A stretch of DNA of 7,353 nucleotides from the NCBI GenBank assembly GCA_964353115.1, contig CAYGUI010000062.1, positions 1 to 7,353 on the forward strand, in the 5' to 3' direction. Of the stretch, positions 5,624 through 7,353 are shown in pieces (positions within the stretch are counted from its first letter, which is position 1; each line of letters opens with the position of its first letter). The notes under the pieces were generated by a model. It had not been told where the DNA came from and made no database searches. It saw nothing but the letters and a program-made list of their open reading frames with translations. A program made the position numbers and the translations under genes. This stretch comes from CAYGUI01 sp964353115. GTDB taxonomy: Bacteria > Pseudomonadota > Gammaproteobacteria > JAGOUU01.

Positions 5624-7105
5624 ATGAGTAAAGAAATACTTTATGTAGCGGATTCTATAGCCAATGAAAAAGGCGTAAAACGCGAAGATATTTTATCTGC
5701 AATAGAATTAGCATTAGAAATGGCAACTAGGAAAAAGTACCATGATGATGTAGAGATTAAGGTTACAATTGATCCTAGAACAGGTGATTATACAACAGTA
5801 AGGTCGTGGACTATTGTTGCAGATGAAGATTTTGTATTTCCAGAAAGAGAGATCTTAATTGAAACAGCTCAAGAACGAAATCCTCAGCTTAAAATAGGCG
5901 ATATAGTACAAGAAGAAATTCCATCTGAAGAATTTGGTCGTATTTCTGCGCAGGCAGCTAAACAAGTTATAGTACAAAAAGTCCGCGAAGCTGAGCGTAT
6001 CAAAATAGCTGAAAGCTATATGGAGCGTATTGGCGAAATTTTAATAGGAACAGTTAGACGAGTTACTCGTGAGTATCTTATTGTTGAAATCACTCAACAA
6101 GCCGATGCAATTTTATCTCGTGATGATTTAATTGGTCATGAACATTTTAGAGTTGGTGATCGTGTGCGAGCTGTTTTAAAAACAGTTGAATCACATGGTC
6201 GCGGTCCACAATTACGTTTATCACGTACTGATCCTAAAATGTTAGTAGGGTTATTTAAAGTTGAAGTTCCTGAAATATCTGAAGACGTTATTCATATTAT
6301 GGGATCTGCACGTGATCCTGGAGTGCGTGCTAAGATTTCTGTTAAGACTAGTGATGGTCGTATAGATCCAATTGGTGCGTGCGTTGGTATGCGTGGTTCT
6401 CGTGTACAATCAGTCTCTGGTGAATTACAGGGTGAAAAAATTGATATTATTTTATGGGATCCAGATCCTGTTCAATATGTAATTAATGCAATGGCTCCAG
6501 CTGAAATAAAATCTATTGTTATCAATGAAGATACACATAGTATGGACTTGGTTGTAAATGAAGATCAATTGTCTCAAGCTATTGGTAGAAGTGGGCAAAA
6601 TATTAATCTTGCTAGTCAATTAACGGGTTGGAAATTAAACGTATCAACAGGAAATGCTGAAAAGGTTGATGAAACTGATTCTGCAGATTTATTATCATTG
6701 TTTATGGAAAAACTTGATGTTGAAGAAGATATAGCACAAATTTTAGTGGCAGAAGGCTTTAAGTCTTTAGAAGAAGTTGCATATATTGATGAAGCTGAAA
6801 TGGCAGACATCGAAGATTTTGATGAAGATATTGCTGCTGAACTACAAAATCGTGCAAAAGATGCAATATTGAAAGAAGCTCTAGAATTGGAAGAAGCTTA
6901 TAAAGGAGCTGAACCACAAGAGGATTTATTAAATATTGTTGGTATGGATAAAGAATTAGCATATAAACTTGCACAGAAAAAAATTAAATCAAGTGAAGAT
7001 CTTGCAGAGCTTTCAGTAAGCGAATTGCGTGAATTAGTGTCAGAGGTATCTGAAGAGAAAGCCGCGGCACTTATTATGGAAGCTAGAAAATCTTGGTTTG
7101 AGTAA
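5624..7105 (+). CDS. nusA: Transcription termination/antitermination factor NusA
   Basis: NusA binds RNA polymerase near the RNA exit channel, promotes hairpin pausing and intrinsic termination, and takes part in Nus-factor antitermination of rRNA operons. The 493-residue product equals the E. coli length (495). Domains: RNA polymerase-binding N-terminal domain (about 1-130, with AKQVIVQKVREAER at 112-125), S1 (about 136-202), KH1 (about 230-290, GACVGMRGSRVQ at 251-262), KH2 (about 300-345, AIGRSGQNINLASQL at 319-333), and two acidic repeats (about 355-420 and 430-493, the second with DLLNIVGMDKELAYKLA). The acidic repeats contact the alpha-subunit C-terminal domain in E. coli and favour a proteobacterial source. 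An AAGAGG at 5611-5616 in the rimP end, 7 nt from the ATG, is the ribosome-binding site. The 2-bp gap after rimP suggests translational coupling. Confidence 0.98.
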   Translation: MSKEILYVADSIANEKGVKREDILSAIELALEMATRKKYHDDVEIKVTIDPRTGDYTTVRSWTIVADEDFVFPEREILIETAQERNPQLKIGDIVQEEIPSEEFGRISAQAAKQVIVQKVREAERIKIAESYMERIGEILIGTVRRVTREYLIVEITQQADAILSRDDLIGHEHFRVGDRVRAVLKTVESHGRGPQLRLSRTDPKMLVGLFKVEVPEISEDVIHIMGSARDPGVRAKISVKTSDGRIDPIGACVGMRGSRVQSVSGELQGEKIDIILWDPDPVQYVINAMAPAEIKSIVINEDTHSMDLVVNEDQLSQAIGRSGQNINLASQLTGWKLNVSTGNAEKVDETDSADLLSLFMEKLDVEEDIAQILVAEGFKSLEEVAYIDEAEMADIEDFDEDIAAELQNRAKDAILKEALELEEAYKGAEPQEDLLNIVGMDKELAYKLAQKKIKSSEDLAELSVSELRELVSEVSEEKAAALIMEARKSWFE

Positions 7106-7135
7106 AAGAGTAACAGGTGAAGAGGTTTTTGGATT

Positions 7136-7353
7136 ATGGCAGCAGAAGGTTCAGTATCAGAATTAGCAAAAGAGTTAGGTATAGATGTTAATAGACTTTT
7201 AGTTTATTTAAAAGATGCTAATTTACCTAAAAGGCCTAACGATGCAATATCAAATAAAGAAAAAGTTGAGTTAACACGTTCTTTACGTAATGAATCTTCT
7301 AATTTTCAAGGTGAAAGTGAATCACAATCTAAAAAAAGTGTATTAACTTTAGG
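7136..7353 (+). CDS. infB: Translation initiation factor IF-2, N-terminal fragment (3' end beyond window)
   Basis: IF-2 is the GTPase that brings fMet-tRNA to the 30S subunit and promotes subunit joining. Only 72 complete codons are visible. They match the small N-terminal IF2 module: SVSELAKELGIDVNRLLVYLKDANL (6-30), then a DAISNKEKVELTRSLR helix (36-51), then the start of a polar Ser/Gln/Glu/Lys linker (SSNFQGESESQSKK, 54-67) like that preceding the G domain in proteobacterial IF-2. The G domain lies outside the window, so the call rests on this module and on position after nusA. GAAGAGG at 7119-7125 is 10 nt from the ATG; an in-frame TGA at 7118-7120 excludes longer starts. The gap after nusA is 30 bp with no terminator, so cotranscription is likely. 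Confidence 0.93.
   Translation, partial: MAAEGSVSELAKELGIDVNRLLVYLKDANLPKRPNDAISNKEKVELTRSLRNESSNFQGESESQSKKSVLTL

Overview
The window is an AT-rich stretch of core housekeeping DNA, most likely from a gammaproteobacterium. The support for this is the order alaS-lysC-csrA followed by initiator tRNA-rimP-nusA-infB, a NusA with the long acidic-repeat C-terminus typical of that class, a CsrA core nearly identical to the enterobacterial one, and an aspartokinase of the alpha type found beside csrA in Pseudomonas. The AT bias, tight spacing and a shortened RimP would suit a host-associated, reduced lineage (Legionellales-like, for example), but that is inference.

Layout. Positions 1-927 (minus strand) hold the 5' 309 codons of tsaD, cut by the left edge. 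A 56-bp divergent regulatory gap (928-983) with an inverted repeat and a T9 run separates it from alaS (984-3575). lysC (3582-4820) follows 6 bp later, apparently cotranscribed. The 87-bp gap after lysC carries an extended -10 promoter, two interlocked inverted repeats and a strong Shine-Dalgarno overlapping CsrA-like GGA motifs. It leads into csrA (4908-5171), whose product has an unusual acidic tail. Next come a promoter with an exact TATAAT, an initiator tRNA-fMet (5242-5318) and an intrinsic terminator (5344-5366) that nearly touches the next gene. Then follow a short rimP (5376-5621) encoding only the N-terminal domain, full-length nusA (5624-7105), and the first 72 codons of infB (7136 to the right edge).

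The genes mostly serve translation and its coupling to transcription. They cover tRNA t6A modification (TsaD), tRNA-Ala charging (AlaRS), initiation (tRNA-fMet, IF2), 30S maturation (RimP), elongation/termination control (NusA) and global post-transcriptional control (CsrA). LysC, for lysine/threonine/methionine and cell-wall precursor synthesis, is the metabolic exception.

I see no mobile element, CRISPR array, defence cassette or clearly new multi-gene system. The most unusual items are the RimP that lacks its C-terminal domain, the interlocked repeats and long acidic tail at csrA, the palindrome before alaS, and the C1-U72 acceptor mismatch in the initiator tRNA.
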